In this document: positions 36,671 through 45,124 of the stretch, piece after piece
Numbering within the stretch: position 1 is the first letter of the stretch
Layout: every line of letters begins with the position of its first letter
Source of the DNA: Terrabacter tumescens
GTDB taxonomy: Bacteria; Actinomycetota; Actinomycetes; Actinomycetales; Dermatophilaceae
Length of the DNA: 64,000 nt
Assembly (NCBI RefSeq): GCF_014646815.1
Contig: NZ_BMNZ01000003.1
Span: forward strand, 248,001 to 312,000
Direction of reading: 5' to 3'
Notes under the pieces: model-generated
Database searches by the model: none
What the model was told of the DNA's origin: nothing
What the model saw: only the letters and a program-made list of their open reading frames with translations
Made by a program: the position numbers and the translations under genes

Positions 36671-36690
36671 CCGCGAACCTGCGCACACGT

Positions 36691-36726
36691 CGAGCGCCCA
36701 CGTCCCCGTCGGGAGGTGGGCGCTCG
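36691..36726. terminator. Terminator hairpin between convergent genes
   Basis: Arms cgagcgcccac (36691-36701) and gtgggcgctcg (36716-36726) are perfect, 11 bp, with a 14 nt loop that can pair further (tccc/ggga). It lies between the stops of pepP and the stress membrane protein. Confidence 0.8.
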
Positions 36727-36793
36727 GTGCGTCTCGGCTGGCGCGCCGCCGGTTCGAGCCGCCGGGTCGGACCGGCGGTTCGGCCGGAGTCGC

Positions 36794-37447
36794 TCAGCCG
36801 GCGGGCGGCGAGCCGGGCTCGTCGGTGCCGGTCGGCGGCCTGGTCGCCGCGGGACGGTCGGTCGGCGCGGGTGCGGCAGGCGCGTCGGGTACGGCGGGCG
36901 GAGGCGTCGCGGGCGTGACGGCCGACGCGCCGAAGCCGGTGTGGCTGACCGCGATGCCCGCCTTGGCGAGGATCTCGCGTCCCTGCTGGGCGAACTTGTG
37001 CTCGCAGAACACTTCGTAGCGCGTCGCGACGACCTGGCTCACGGACGAGAAGTCACGCGCGCCGCGGGTGAAGGCATACCCGACGAGCGACCACACGAGG
37101 CCGAAGACCGCGCCGTAGAGCGCGGTGTAGAGCAGCAGGGTGATGGGGTTCGAGGGACGGGAGAAGAGCGAGAGGATCAGGCCGACGAAGAGCCCGAGCC
37201 ACACGCCGGACAGCAGGCCGCCGAGGGCGACTCGGCCCCACGTCAGGCGCGCGGTCACCCGCTCCATCTGCTTGAGGTCGGTGCCGACGATGAGGCAGTT
37301 CTCGACCGGGAACTGGTTGTCCGACAGCGTGTCGACGGCCTTCTGCGCATCGACGTACTGGTCGAACACGCCCAGCGACATGGGGTACTCCAGGGACAGC
37401 GTCGCGAATCCCTGGCGTCCCCCCGGACCCTTCGGTTGCAGGCTCAT
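36794..37447 (-). CDS. General stress protein-like membrane protein (YflT/GSP17M-type domain)
   Basis: The 217-residue protein begins with SLEYPMSLGVFDQYVDAQKAVDTLSDNQFPVENCLIVGTDL, the short alpha/beta domain seen in general stress protein 17M-like proteins. Two membrane segments follow (ALGGLLSGVWLGLFVGLILSLF and ITLLLYTALYGAVFGLVWSLVGY) and a conserved tail with RYEVFCEHKFAQQGREILAKAG. The last 50 residues are Pro/Ala/Thr-rich. It probably sits in the membrane with both ends inside. The role is not known. ATG 37447 is clear. It is the downstream neighbour of the acyl-CoA dehydrogenase, with 41 bp between. Confidence 0.85.
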   Translation of the reverse strand: MSLQPKGPGGRQGFATLSLEYPMSLGVFDQYVDAQKAVDTLSDNQFPVENCLIVGTDLKQMERVTARLTWGRVALGGLLSGVWLGLFVGLILSLFSRPSNPITLLLYTALYGAVFGLVWSLVGYAFTRGARDFSSVSQVVATRYEVFCEHKFAQQGREILAKAGIAVSHTGFGASAVTPATPPPAVPDAPAAPAPTDRPAATRPPTGTDEPGSPPAG

Positions 37448-37488
37448 GGTTCCATCCTCGCATCCCCGCCGCCGCGGGCAAGGGACGC

Positions 37489-38688
37489 TCAGGACTTGAG
37501 CTTGTAGTCCTCCACGAGGCGACGGCCGATGATCATGCGCTGGATGTCGGCGGTGCCCTCCCCGATGAGCAGCATCGGAGCCTCGCGGTAGAGCCGCTCG
37601 ATCTCGTACTCCTTGGAGTAGCCGTAGCCGCCGTGGATGCGGAAGCTGTCTTCGACGACCTGCGAGCAGTACTCCGACGCAAGGTACTTCGCCATGCCGG
37701 CCTCGAGGTCGTTGCGCTCGCCTGAGTCCTTCTTGCGGGCGGCCTTGACCATCATCTCGTGGGCGGCCTCGACCTTGACGGCCATGTCGGCGAGGCGGAA
37801 GAGCACGGCCTGGTGGTCGACGATCTTCTTGCCGAAGGTCTCGCGCTGCTGGGCGTAGGAGACGCCGAGCTCGAAAGCCCTTCTCGCGACACCGCATCCG
37901 CGGGCTGCGACGTTGACGCGGCCGACCTCGACGCCGTCCATCATCTGGTAGAAGCCCTTGCCGGGCTCGCCGCCGAGGATCTGGGCGTCGGTCGTGCGGT
38001 GGCCGTCGAAGACGAGCTCGGTCGTGTCGACGCCCTTGTAGCCCATCTTGTCGATCTTGCCGGGGACGGTGACGCCCTGGGCGGTCTCGCCGAAGCCCGA
38101 CTCCTTGTCGATGAGGAAGGTCGTCATGTTCCGGTAGACCGAGTCGACGCCGGTGTCGGTCTTGACGAGGACGGCCACGAGGTTGGCCGAGCCGCCGTTG
38201 GTCAGCCACATCTTCTGGCCGTTGATGGTCCAGCCGCCGTCGTCGCCCTTGACGGCCTTGGTCTTGATCGCCGAGACGTCGGAGCCGCAGCCGGGCTCGC
38301 TCATCGAGAAGGCGCCGCGGATCTCGCCGGTCGCCATCTTGGGCAGATAGTGCTGCTTCTGCTCCTCGGTGCCGTGCTGGAGCACCATGTAGGCGACGAT
38401 GAAGTGGGTGTTGATGATGCCGCTGACGCTCATCCAGCCACGCGCGATCTCCTCGACGCAGAGGGCGTAGGTCAGCAGCGACTCGCCGAGGCCGCCGTAC
38501 TCCTCGGGGATCATCAGCCCGAAGATCCCCATCTCCTTCATGCCGTCGACGATGGCCTGCGGGTACTCGTCCTTGTGCTCGAGCTCGGTGGCGACGGGGA
38601 TGATCTGCTCGTCGACGAACTCACGGACGAGCTTGATCAGCTCGGTCTGCTCCTCGGTGAGGCCGTCGGTCTGCTGCAGTCGGGACAT
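37489..38688 (-). CDS. Acyl-CoA dehydrogenase
   Basis: This 399-residue FAD enzyme makes the 2,3-double bond in an acyl-CoA. Family motifs are the N-terminal helical domain (EEQTELIKLVREFVDEQIIP), FSMSEPGCGSDVSAI with WTINGQKMWLTNGG, YAQQRETFGKKIVDHQAV, IHGGYGYSKEYEIERLYREAPMLLIGEGT and DIQRMIIGRRLV. ATG 38688 begins the protein. Size and text resemble short/branched-chain enzymes of amino-acid or fatty-acid breakdown. The spacer to the caspase gene, about 128 bp, holds its promoter; no sigma motif is clear. Confidence 0.94.
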   Translation of the reverse strand: MSRLQQTDGLTEEQTELIKLVREFVDEQIIPVATELEHKDEYPQAIVDGMKEMGIFGLMIPEEYGGLGESLLTYALCVEEIARGWMSVSGIINTHFIVAYMVLQHGTEEQKQHYLPKMATGEIRGAFSMSEPGCGSDVSAIKTKAVKGDDGGWTINGQKMWLTNGGSANLVAVLVKTDTGVDSVYRNMTTFLIDKESGFGETAQGVTVPGKIDKMGYKGVDTTELVFDGHRTTDAQILGGEPGKGFYQMMDGVEVGRVNVAARGCGVARRAFELGVSYAQQRETFGKKIVDHQAVLFRLADMAVKVEAAHEMMVKAARKKDSGERNDLEAGMAKYLASEYCSQVVEDSFRIHGGYGYSKEYEIERLYREAPMLLIGEGTADIQRMIIGRRLVEDYKLKS

Positions 38689-38816
38689 GCTCGAATCGCC
38701 ACCTTGCGTCTGGGCTCTCGGTCAACTGCGACCGAGTATGCCGTCGCGCCGGCCGGGCGGTCACCGCGCAGGCGTGTGAGGGTCGACACCTGTGTCGTCG
38801 GTCACCGGGTGGCGGC

Positions 38817-39692
38817 TCACCAGGGTTGGCCGAAGCCGACCTTCTTGGACTTGACCGGCCCCTCGAGCGTCGAGCGCTGGCTGAAGTGGCCGTCCTTGAG
38901 GCCGGCCGTGACGGTGCGCAGCAGGTCGGCGCGGGGCGCCCCGGGCTGCCCGGCGAGGGCCTTGAGGAACAGGTAGGTGAAGGCTCCGTTCGAGCGGTTG
39001 CTGAACGTCGCGTCCGACGCCGTCTGCCCGGACTTGCAGGCCGCGAAGAGCACGGGCTTCGAGGCGGTCGACCGGCTCTTTGTCAGCTCGACGAGCGCCC
39101 GGCGGTCGGGGCGGCCGGGGGGAGCCAGGGCGCGCAGCTCCCGCGTCTTCTCCAGGCCCTCGCGGGTCGGCGGCGGCAGGAAGCGGGGCTTCCGGCCGAG
39201 CAGCTGGGCCTGCATGATCTCCTCGAGGTCCTTCAGGCCGGTGCCGCTGTGGCACGTGTCGAGCAGCACCTCGAGCAGGACGCCGGACGGCACGCGGGCG
39301 AAGAGGTCGCGCAGCTCGTCGTCGACGATGACCGTGTCGCGGTCCCACTGGTCGCCGTTCTGCCGGATGTCGTGGCAGGCGAAGGCCTCGTCGAGGTCGT
39401 CGGGCTCGAAGTCCCCACCCGGCTCGTTGGGCACCTGGGTGCCGTGGCTCGAGATGGTGAAGACGATGTGGTCGCCGGGCTTGGCCGTGTCGACGAGCTT
39501 GGTCAGGGCGCCCATGACGGCACTCTTCGTGGCGGCGGCGTCGGTGAGCACCGTCGTCGAGCGACCGGTGAAGCCGAGGGGCCGCAAGGCCTTGGCGACG
39601 TCGTTGGCGTCGTTGACGCAGCCGCCCAGCCAACTCGACTGCGGTAGCGACTCGAACTCGTTGATCCCCACGCACAGAGCCCTGCGTGCCAT
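38817..39692 (-). CDS. Metacaspase-like cysteine protease (caspase family)
   Basis: The 291-residue protein has the caspase-fold p20 core from its N-terminus: RRALCVGINEFESLPQSSWLGGCVNDANDVAKALR, catalytic His in IVFTISSHGTQVPNE near residue 81, and catalytic Cys in VLLDTCHSGTG near 147. A further region (PVLFAACKSGQTASDATF, GAFTYLFLKALAG) matches the rest of type I metacaspases, which usually cleave after Arg or Lys and can be calcium dependent. There is no signal peptide. ATG 39692 follows AAGGAAGG. It lies 62 bp downstream of the CHAT-hydrolase gene on the same strand, so the two probably form one operon. A role in regulated proteolysis or cell death is inferred. Confidence 0.9.
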   Translation of the reverse strand: MARRALCVGINEFESLPQSSWLGGCVNDANDVAKALRPLGFTGRSTTVLTDAAATKSAVMGALTKLVDTAKPGDHIVFTISSHGTQVPNEPGGDFEPDDLDEAFACHDIRQNGDQWDRDTVIVDDELRDLFARVPSGVLLEVLLDTCHSGTGLKDLEEIMQAQLLGRKPRFLPPPTREGLEKTRELRALAPPGRPDRRALVELTKSRSTASKPVLFAACKSGQTASDATFSNRSNGAFTYLFLKALAGQPGAPRADLLRTVTAGLKDGHFSQRSTLEGPVKSKKVGFGQPW

Positions 39693-39754
39693 GGCCGTTC
39701 CTTCCTTGTCGGGAACCCCTCGGTCGAGTGGGTTCGCTTGTTGCGTATGCCGTC

Positions 39755-42700
39755 TCACACCGTCTCGAGGACCGCGTCGGGTCTCGCGTACACGACGTAG
39801 GCGAGCCAGGTCGGGTCGTCCGCCTCCTGGGCAGCGGTGCGCGCGAGGGCGCTCGCACGCGACATGGGGGTGCCCTTGAGCAGCTCCTCGTAGAGCGTCT
39901 CGACGAAGACCCGCGCCGGCTCCTCCTGGACCGACCACAGGCACGAGACGAACGCCGAGGCGCCGGCGTCGAGGAACGCCTTGGCGAAACCGCCGACGGT
40001 CGTGAAGAGCTCGCCGGACCGTCCCGTCTGGCACGCGTTGAGCACGACGAGCGGCCCGACGCTGTCCGGCCCGGTCCAGTCGAGGTTCTCGGAGACGTCC
40101 GTCGCGGTGAGGAACTGCTGGCGCACCGTGGTCCCTCGACGCTGACCCTTGAGCAGCACCTTGGCCTCGACGATGTCGTCCGAACGGGCCGCCCCGTGCC
40201 CCGAGAAGTGCAGCAGGTCGAAGCCGCCGCCGCGCAGCAGCCGCTCGACGCCGCTCGGGGTGGCCGTCACGGCCTTGGCCCCGAAGCGGTCCGCGAGGTA
40301 GCCGGCCTCGGCCACCCCCACGTCGTTCTTGAACATCGGGTCGGCGTAGACCGGGCAGATCGAGCGGGCGTGGCCCCGTCGCACGCGGACGCGTCGGGGC
40401 GGGAAGCTGCCGAGCTGCCAGCGCACGAGGCCGCCGGACGCGAGGAAGCGTGGCGTGGTGCCGCGCTTGCCCCGAGGCGGCTTGAGGTGCACGAGCTCCC
40501 ACGGGACGAACGGCTCGTCGGTGTAGACGATGAGGTCGTGCACGAGGTCGCGGTGGTCCCAGAGGTAGGCCTGCATGTCCTCGGGGAAGAACTGGTCGAA
40601 GAGCATCGTCCCGGTGTTCTGCAGCTGCGACATCCGTTGGCGCGGTGAGAGATCCGGGTCCTTGATGACCTGCTCGACCTCGGCGATCCGGTCGCGCACG
40701 AACTCGTCGCGGCCCAGGACCGGCGCCGACTCGAAGGCCCGCGCGGGCTCCCCCGGCACGAGGCGCACGGCATAGCTGTAGACGCGCTCCCCGGTGACGC
40801 GCCGGCCCTCGACGATGTCGATGCAGGGCAGCCCGTCGAGCTCGGGTGCGTCGATGCCGGTGTGGACGACGGCGGTGGCGGGCGCGGGCGCCATGAGACC
40901 GGCCGCTGCCGCCGTGGCCTCCAGCATCAGCGTTGCGACGGGCACCCAGCCCTGTCGCAGCACGACCGACAGACGGACCGGACCCGGCGCGAGGGCGCGC
41001 ACCCGGAAGGTCAGCTCGCTGGCCCAGTCCCCGGCCGGGAGCCCGAAGACCTTGGCGTCGTTCTCGAGCACCTGCACGTTGTCCTTGGCGTAGACCTGAA
41101 CGCTGACCGGACGCTCGGCGTCGACGTGCACGGCCTGGGCCGCGTGCACCGTGCCCTCGGTCGGCGCGAGCTGCTGGCGCGCGAGACGCACGCGCACCGT
41201 CACGTCCGAGCCGGGCGTCACGACGCCGGGCATCTCGGCGGCCAGCTCGGCCTCGGTCGGCGCCTTCGCGGCCGCCTTCCTCGTTGCCGTCTTCTTCGTT
41301 GCCGTCTTCTTCGCGGCGCGCGTCGAACCGGGCCGGGGCGCAGGCGGTCGGGCCTCGGTCGGCGGCGGCGGCGGCGGCGCGACGCTCGGCGGCGGCGCGG
41401 CCCGCGGCGGAGCCGGTGGCGGTGGTGCCGGCGGAGGGGGTGCTGCACCCGCCGGCGCCGGCGGCTCCGCCATCTCGAGCCCGCGGTCTCCCCCGACCTC
41501 GTCACCCCCGCCCAGCACCGGGCCGGCCGTCATCCACTCCGGTGCCGACGTCTCCTCCGAGGCCCCGAGACCGAGTGGCAGCCACTGGGAGATCGCGCCG
41601 ATGACCGACAGCTGCGAGAAGTAGTTGACGTGGTGCACGACGTCGTTGGTGCCGAGCGCGAACGTGTCGCGCACGAAGCCGCCCGCGGGCAGTCCGATCG
41701 CAGACATCGAGTCCGTGTCCACGACGAGGTCGTTGCGCCCCTGGAAGATCCCGTCGACGAAGCCCTCGGCGAGCTTCACCGCCAGCTCGCGAGGGAACTC
41801 CGGCGGGTTGTGGTGGTCGTCGAAGAGCGACACGTGGAAGTCGGAGGTGACGACGTGCCAGTTGGTCCCGGGGCGGGGCTGTCCCGGCTGGTCGGCGTTG
41901 AGGGCGGTGACGAACGGCCCGTCGGGGGTCATCGCGGCCAGGCCGGGCACGCCGTCGTCACCCGCGGCATACGACACGAGGTACTTCACCAGGGCCCCCA
42001 CGCCGCGCACGACCCCGCTGACCACGGCGGCGAACGGAGCGCCGCCGGGCACGAGCGAGAGGCCGGCGGCGGTGACCATGACGAGGTTCGTGGAGAGGTC
42101 GACGAGGTCGTGCCAGCGCTCGGGGTCGGCGAGGTGGGTGCCGCCGTTCGTCGCGGCGACGAAGACGATGGAGTCGACGCTCGTGCGCAGACCCGAGCCC
42201 GGCAGCACCGACTCGACGAACGCACGCGTCACGAGCCCGCCGCGGCTGTGGGTGACGACGTCGACGACGAGCTCCCCACGGTGCGGCTCGAGGAGCGCGA
42301 GGAGGTCGCGCGCGTTGCGCTCCGGGTCGACGCTGAGGGTGCAGTGGTCGAAGCCGAGGACGGCGTCGTAGGCGGACACGAGGGTGTCGACGAAGCCCTC
42401 GGCCCCGGGCGTCATCGTGAGGGCGCCGAACGCGCCGGCGGTCGAGGAGAACGTGCCGTGGACGAGGAGCAGGATGCGGGCGGCGCGGTCCGTCGGCAGT
42501 CCGACGTCGGCGATGGTGGCGACGGGCTTCCACTGGTCGAGCGTCCCGCCCGTGACGTGGACAAGCCCGGTCCGTACCCCGGACTCGAGGTGATCGACGA
42601 CCTTGCCGACGACGACCGGGGCGGCGAAGCGCAGCACGATGGCCTGCAGGGCGCCGTGCGCGAGGTCGCCGAGCAACCCCCGGTCGGCCCGCGCCGACGG

Positions 42701-43150
42701 CGCCGCGAGCGAGCGAGTCGCCGAACCGCCCCGGCGGGCAGGAGGATCCGGCTGGACGGACAGCTCGAAGGACACCGTGCGCGGACCGTGCTCGAGCGAC
42801 CGCGTGCGCTCCCCGGCGTCGGCCGGCAGGTGCCACGAGTAGAGGCCGTCGCGTTCGAGCAGGACGACTGCATCCTCACCGGCCGGCACGTCGACGTCGA
42901 GCTTCACCGTGCCGCGCCGGTTGGCCGGGGGTCGCCCGTCCAGGTCGCGAGCGCGCTGTGGTCGCAGGTCGATCCGGTCGACGACGACGAAGTCGCCGTC
43001 CCGGAGCGCCTCGACGAGCGCTGCTCGTTCGGCCGTCCGCCCACCCCCGCCCGGCAGGTCACGGTCCGTGCGGTCCGACGCGGGGGACGCGTCATAGCCC
43101 CGGGGCGCGCGCACGCGCACCGCTCCCCGACCGAAGGACGCGGACGGCAT
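39755..43150 (-). CDS. Alpha/beta-hydrolase fused to a CHAT caspase-like protease
   Basis: The 1131-residue protein has three parts. The N-terminal half is an alpha/beta-hydrolase: ILLLVHGTFSSTAGAF near 225 and nucleophile VTHSRGGLVTRAF near 300, with NGGTHLADPERWHDL after it, like PGAP1-type lipases. A low-complexity linker follows (about 560-630): polyproline/alanine, then Lys/Thr/Ala repeats (KKTATKKTATRKAAAK). The C-terminal part is a CHAT peptidase: FDLLHFSGHGAARSDD near 982 (His) and VVLNACQTGRSGEL near 1037 (Cys), ending ASAFVSCLWSVQEEPA. The sequence suggests a cytoplasmic enzyme that could be activated by proteolysis. ATG 43150 has GGAGGGAG upstream. Confidence 0.88.
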   Translation of the reverse strand: MPSASFGRGAVRVRAPRGYDASPASDRTDRDLPGGGGRTAERAALVEALRDGDFVVVDRIDLRPQRARDLDGRPPANRRGTVKLDVDVPAGEDAVVLLERDGLYSWHLPADAGERTRSLEHGPRTVSFELSVQPDPPARRGGSATRSLAAPSARADRGLLGDLAHGALQAIVLRFAAPVVVGKVVDHLESGVRTGLVHVTGGTLDQWKPVATIADVGLPTDRAARILLLVHGTFSSTAGAFGALTMTPGAEGFVDTLVSAYDAVLGFDHCTLSVDPERNARDLLALLEPHRGELVVDVVTHSRGGLVTRAFVESVLPGSGLRTSVDSIVFVAATNGGTHLADPERWHDLVDLSTNLVMVTAAGLSLVPGGAPFAAVVSGVVRGVGALVKYLVSYAAGDDGVPGLAAMTPDGPFVTALNADQPGQPRPGTNWHVVTSDFHVSLFDDHHNPPEFPRELAVKLAEGFVDGIFQGRNDLVVDTDSMSAIGLPAGGFVRDTFALGTNDVVHHVNYFSQLSVIGAISQWLPLGLGASEETSAPEWMTAGPVLGGGDEVGGDRGLEMAEPPAPAGAAPPPPAPPPPAPPRAAPPPSVAPPPPPPTEARPPAPRPGSTRAAKKTATKKTATRKAAAKAPTEAELAAEMPGVVTPGSDVTVRVRLARQQLAPTEGTVHAAQAVHVDAERPVSVQVYAKDNVQVLENDAKVFGLPAGDWASELTFRVRALAPGPVRLSVVLRQGWVPVATLMLEATAAAAGLMAPAPATAVVHTGIDAPELDGLPCIDIVEGRRVTGERVYSYAVRLVPGEPARAFESAPVLGRDEFVRDRIAEVEQVIKDPDLSPRQRMSQLQNTGTMLFDQFFPEDMQAYLWDHRDLVHDLIVYTDEPFVPWELVHLKPPRGKRGTTPRFLASGGLVRWQLGSFPPRRVRVRRGHARSICPVYADPMFKNDVGVAEAGYLADRFGAKAVTATPSGVERLLRGGGFDLLHFSGHGAARSDDIVEAKVLLKGQRRGTTVRQQFLTATDVSENLDWTGPDSVGPLVVLNACQTGRSGELFTTVGGFAKAFLDAGASAFVSCLWSVQEEPARVFVETLYEELLKGTPMSRASALARTAAQEADDPTWLAYVVYARPDAVLETV

Positions 43151-43345
43151 ACCTGGGCTCCCTCCGACACGTCTCCCCTGCTCCTTGCCACGGTAGAGGT
43201 CGACGGGGTGCTCGGTGATACAGATCGCGGCAATCGCCTCGACCGTTGCGCCGAATCAATTCCGTTGCGCCGGACCCGCCGGATGCGCCAGTCTCTTCGC
43301 GAGCGCAGCGGCACACGGCCGCCGCCAGGACCCAAGGAGGGTGAC

Positions 43346-43456
43346 ATGACCGTCACGGCCCCGGGCATGCCTGCCCACATCTCTACTTCCTTGGAGTTCT
43401 CTTGTCTTTCAACACTTTTCACGACGACGACCTCGAGGTCATCGATCCCCGGCTGA
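43346..43456 (+). CDS. Possible 36-residue leader peptide overlapping the RIO kinase start
   Basis: ATG 43346 has one of the best ribosome-binding sites in the window (AAGGAGGGTGAC). It opens a 36-codon frame, MTVTAPGMPAHISTSL to SSIPG, that stops at 43456. It overlaps the TTG start of the kinase (43402) in another frame. The peptide is Thr/Ser-rich with one cysteine. It may be a translational leader that controls the kinase, or the SD could simply serve a short coincidental frame. Confidence 0.4.
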   Translation: MTVTAPGMPAHISTSLEFSCLSTLFTTTTSRSSIPG

Positions 43457-44310
43457 CCGGCCGGACCGCCCTCGGACTCGAGGACGAGCAGTACGCGGTC
43501 GACACCGACCCCGACGGGCCACCAGAGGGTGAGCGGTGGTCGAGCTGGGACGGCGCGACCCACGGCCCGAAGCCTCGGCCCGACTGGGTCATCACCGACC
43601 TCGGCGCGGTCGAGGCCGACCTCGGGGTCCTCAAGACCGGCAAGGAGGCCGACGTCCACCTGGTGCGCCGGTGGGTGCCGGGCGCACCCGACCGCGACGT
43701 CCTCATGGCCGGCAAGCGCTACCGGTCGAGCAAGCACCGCATGTTCCACCGCGACTCGGGCTACCTCGAGGGGCGGCGCGTGCGGAAGTCGCGCGAGATG
43801 AGGGCCATGCGCACCCGCACCTCGTTCGGCAAGGAGCTGATCAGCGGGCTCTGGGCCTTCGCCGAGTTCCAGACCCTCGTGCGGCTCTGGGACGAGGGCC
43901 TGCCCGTGCCCTACCCGGTGCAGATGTCCGACGACGAGATGCTGATGGAGTTCATCGGCACCTCCGACGGGCAGGCGGCACCTCGCCTCGCGCAGGTGCG
44001 GCCCGACGCCGAGCTGCTGCCGGTGCTCTTCGAGCAGCTGCGCGAGGCGATGCTCCGGCTCGCCGAGCTCGGCTGGGCGCATGGCGACCTGTCGCCGTAC
44101 AACGTGCTCCTCGAGGGTGAGGGCGAGCAGGCGCGGCTCGTCATCATCGACTGGCCGCAGGTCGTCGACGTCATCGGCAACCCGCACGGCCCGGAGTTCC
44201 TCGAGCGCGACACCCACAACATGTGTGACTGGTTCACCCGTCGTGGGTACGCGGTGGACGAGGGACTGCTCTTCGGTGACCTCATGGCGGCGGCGACGTC
44301 GCGCTGGTGA
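43402..44310 (+). CDS. RIO-family atypical serine protein kinase
   Basis: The 302-residue protein matches the RIO1-type kinases. Features are LKTGKEADVHLVRRW (nucleotide-binding loop), DVLMAGKRY with the ATP lysine, AELGWAHGDLSPYNVLLEGEGE (catalytic HGDLSxxN) and LVIIDWPQVVD (metal-binding Asp; normally DFPQ, here DWPQ). The only in-frame start is TTG 43402, preceded by TTGGAG; upstream codons back to a stop contain no ATG or GTG. RIO kinases act in rRNA maturation in archaea and eukaryotes; the bacterial role is unknown. A hairpin follows the stop. Confidence 0.87.
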   Translation: MSFNTFHDDDLEVIDPRLTGRTALGLEDEQYAVDTDPDGPPEGERWSSWDGATHGPKPRPDWVITDLGAVEADLGVLKTGKEADVHLVRRWVPGAPDRDVLMAGKRYRSSKHRMFHRDSGYLEGRRVRKSREMRAMRTRTSFGKELISGLWAFAEFQTLVRLWDEGLPVPYPVQMSDDEMLMEFIGTSDGQAAPRLAQVRPDAELLPVLFEQLREAMLRLAELGWAHGDLSPYNVLLEGEGEQARLVIIDWPQVVDVIGNPHGPEFLERDTHNMCDWFTRRGYAVDEGLLFGDLMAAATSRW

Positions 44311-44346
44311 CGCCTCTGGGCGTCCTGCCGAAGGGCCCACAGGCCA

Positions 44347-44381
44347 GATGGAGGCCACCCGTTCGTGGGGTGGCCTCCATC
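44347..44381 (+). terminator. Terminator after the RIO kinase gene
   Basis: GATGGAGGCCACCC (44347-44360) pairs perfectly with GGGTGGCCTCCATC (44368-44381) around GTTCGTG. It lies 37 bp past the stop. Confidence 0.82.
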
Positions 44382-44391
44382 CGCCTTCATC

Positions 44392-44465
44392 CGTCGAAAG
44401 GCCACAAACCGGCCCGTCCGAGACCGAGTGGTCACCACGGAGCCCCGGTTTGTGGCCTTTCGACG
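44392..44465. repeat. Perfect 21 bp inverted repeat between convergent genes
   Basis: Arms start CGTCGAAAGGCCACAAACCG at 44392-44412, and the exact complement lies at 44445-44465, separated by 32 nt that contain a GTGGTCACCAC palindrome. The right arm ends 3 bp before the nitroreductase stop. It may be the terminator for the minus strand, but the arms are longer than needed and AT-richer than the region. Confidence 0.8.
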
Positions 44466-44467
44466 TG

Positions 44468-45124
44468 TCAGTCGGTGAGGAAGTCCGCCGCGTGGCCGAA
44501 CTTGCCCGAGTGGACGAACGCCTCGAGCGGCAGGCGCGAGCGCGGCAGCCGGGCGCGGGTGCGCACCCACTCCGGCATCTCGGTGTCGTCGTCGGGACCG
44601 GCCGGCAGCCCGAGCGCGATGCCCGTCGTGACGGCCCAGTGGGGCGGCACGGCGAACCGCTCGGTCGCGGCGCGGTGGTCGAAGCCGCCGAACTGACGCA
44701 CCTGCAGCCCCATCGAGCGCGCCTGCACGGTGATGTGAGCGACGGCCTGGCCGAGGTCGAACATCGCGTAGTCGCTGTAGGCGATCTCGTGGTCCTCGTC
44801 GGTCGCCACCTGGTGCAGCGTGAGGATGATCGCCGACGCCGACGGCGCCCAGACCTGGTTGGCCGACGACAGCACCTCGACCATGGCCGCGTGGGTGTCG
44901 TCGCCGCGCAGGCCCACGATGAAGCCCCACGGCTGGGAGTTGCCCGCGGACGGCGACCACCGTGCGGCCTCGAGAATGGCGCGCAGCGCGTCGGGCCCGA
45001 GCACGTGCGAGCGGTCGTAGACCATGACGCTCTCGCGGTCGCGGAGCAGCGGGGTGAGGATCTCCGGCTGCGCCGGCACCGCAGAGGGCGTATGCCGCCC
45101 AGCTGCGCTCGTCTGGTCCGTCAC
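44468..45124 (-). CDS. Nitroreductase-family flavoprotein
   Basis: The 218-residue FMN reductase is of the nitroreductase fold. It shows the phosphate-binding Arg region RESVMVYDRSHVLGPDALRAILEAARWSPSAGNSQPWGFIV, and later MGLQVRQFGGFDHRAA and TGIALGLPA. It probably uses NAD(P)H to reduce quinone- or nitro-type compounds; the substrate is unknown. GTG 45124 is chosen because GGTGAG lies 5 bp upstream; GTG 45148 is possible but has no site. It is on the minus strand downstream of proS, with about 90 bp between the two genes. Confidence 0.87.
   Translation of the reverse strand: MTDQTSAAGRHTPSAVPAQPEILTPLLRDRESVMVYDRSHVLGPDALRAILEAARWSPSAGNSQPWGFIVGLRGDDTHAAMVEVLSSANQVWAPSASAIILTLHQVATDEDHEIAYSDYAMFDLGQAVAHITVQARSMGLQVRQFGGFDHRAATERFAVPPHWAVTTGIALGLPAGPDDDTEMPEWVRTRARLPRSRLPLEAFVHSGKFGHAADFLTD

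Noticed and set aside
33314-36688. Long upstream extension of the MaoC frame (in a 1307-codon frame)
   Set aside because: It covers thrE and pepP in a wrong frame or strand; the MaoC fold starts at MQFGRSYEEF.
40862-43456. 864-codon plus-strand frame opposite the CHAT-hydrolase gene
   Set aside because: Antisense shadow for most of its length. Only the last 36 codons, from ATG 43346, have a good ribosome site and were kept as a possible leader peptide.
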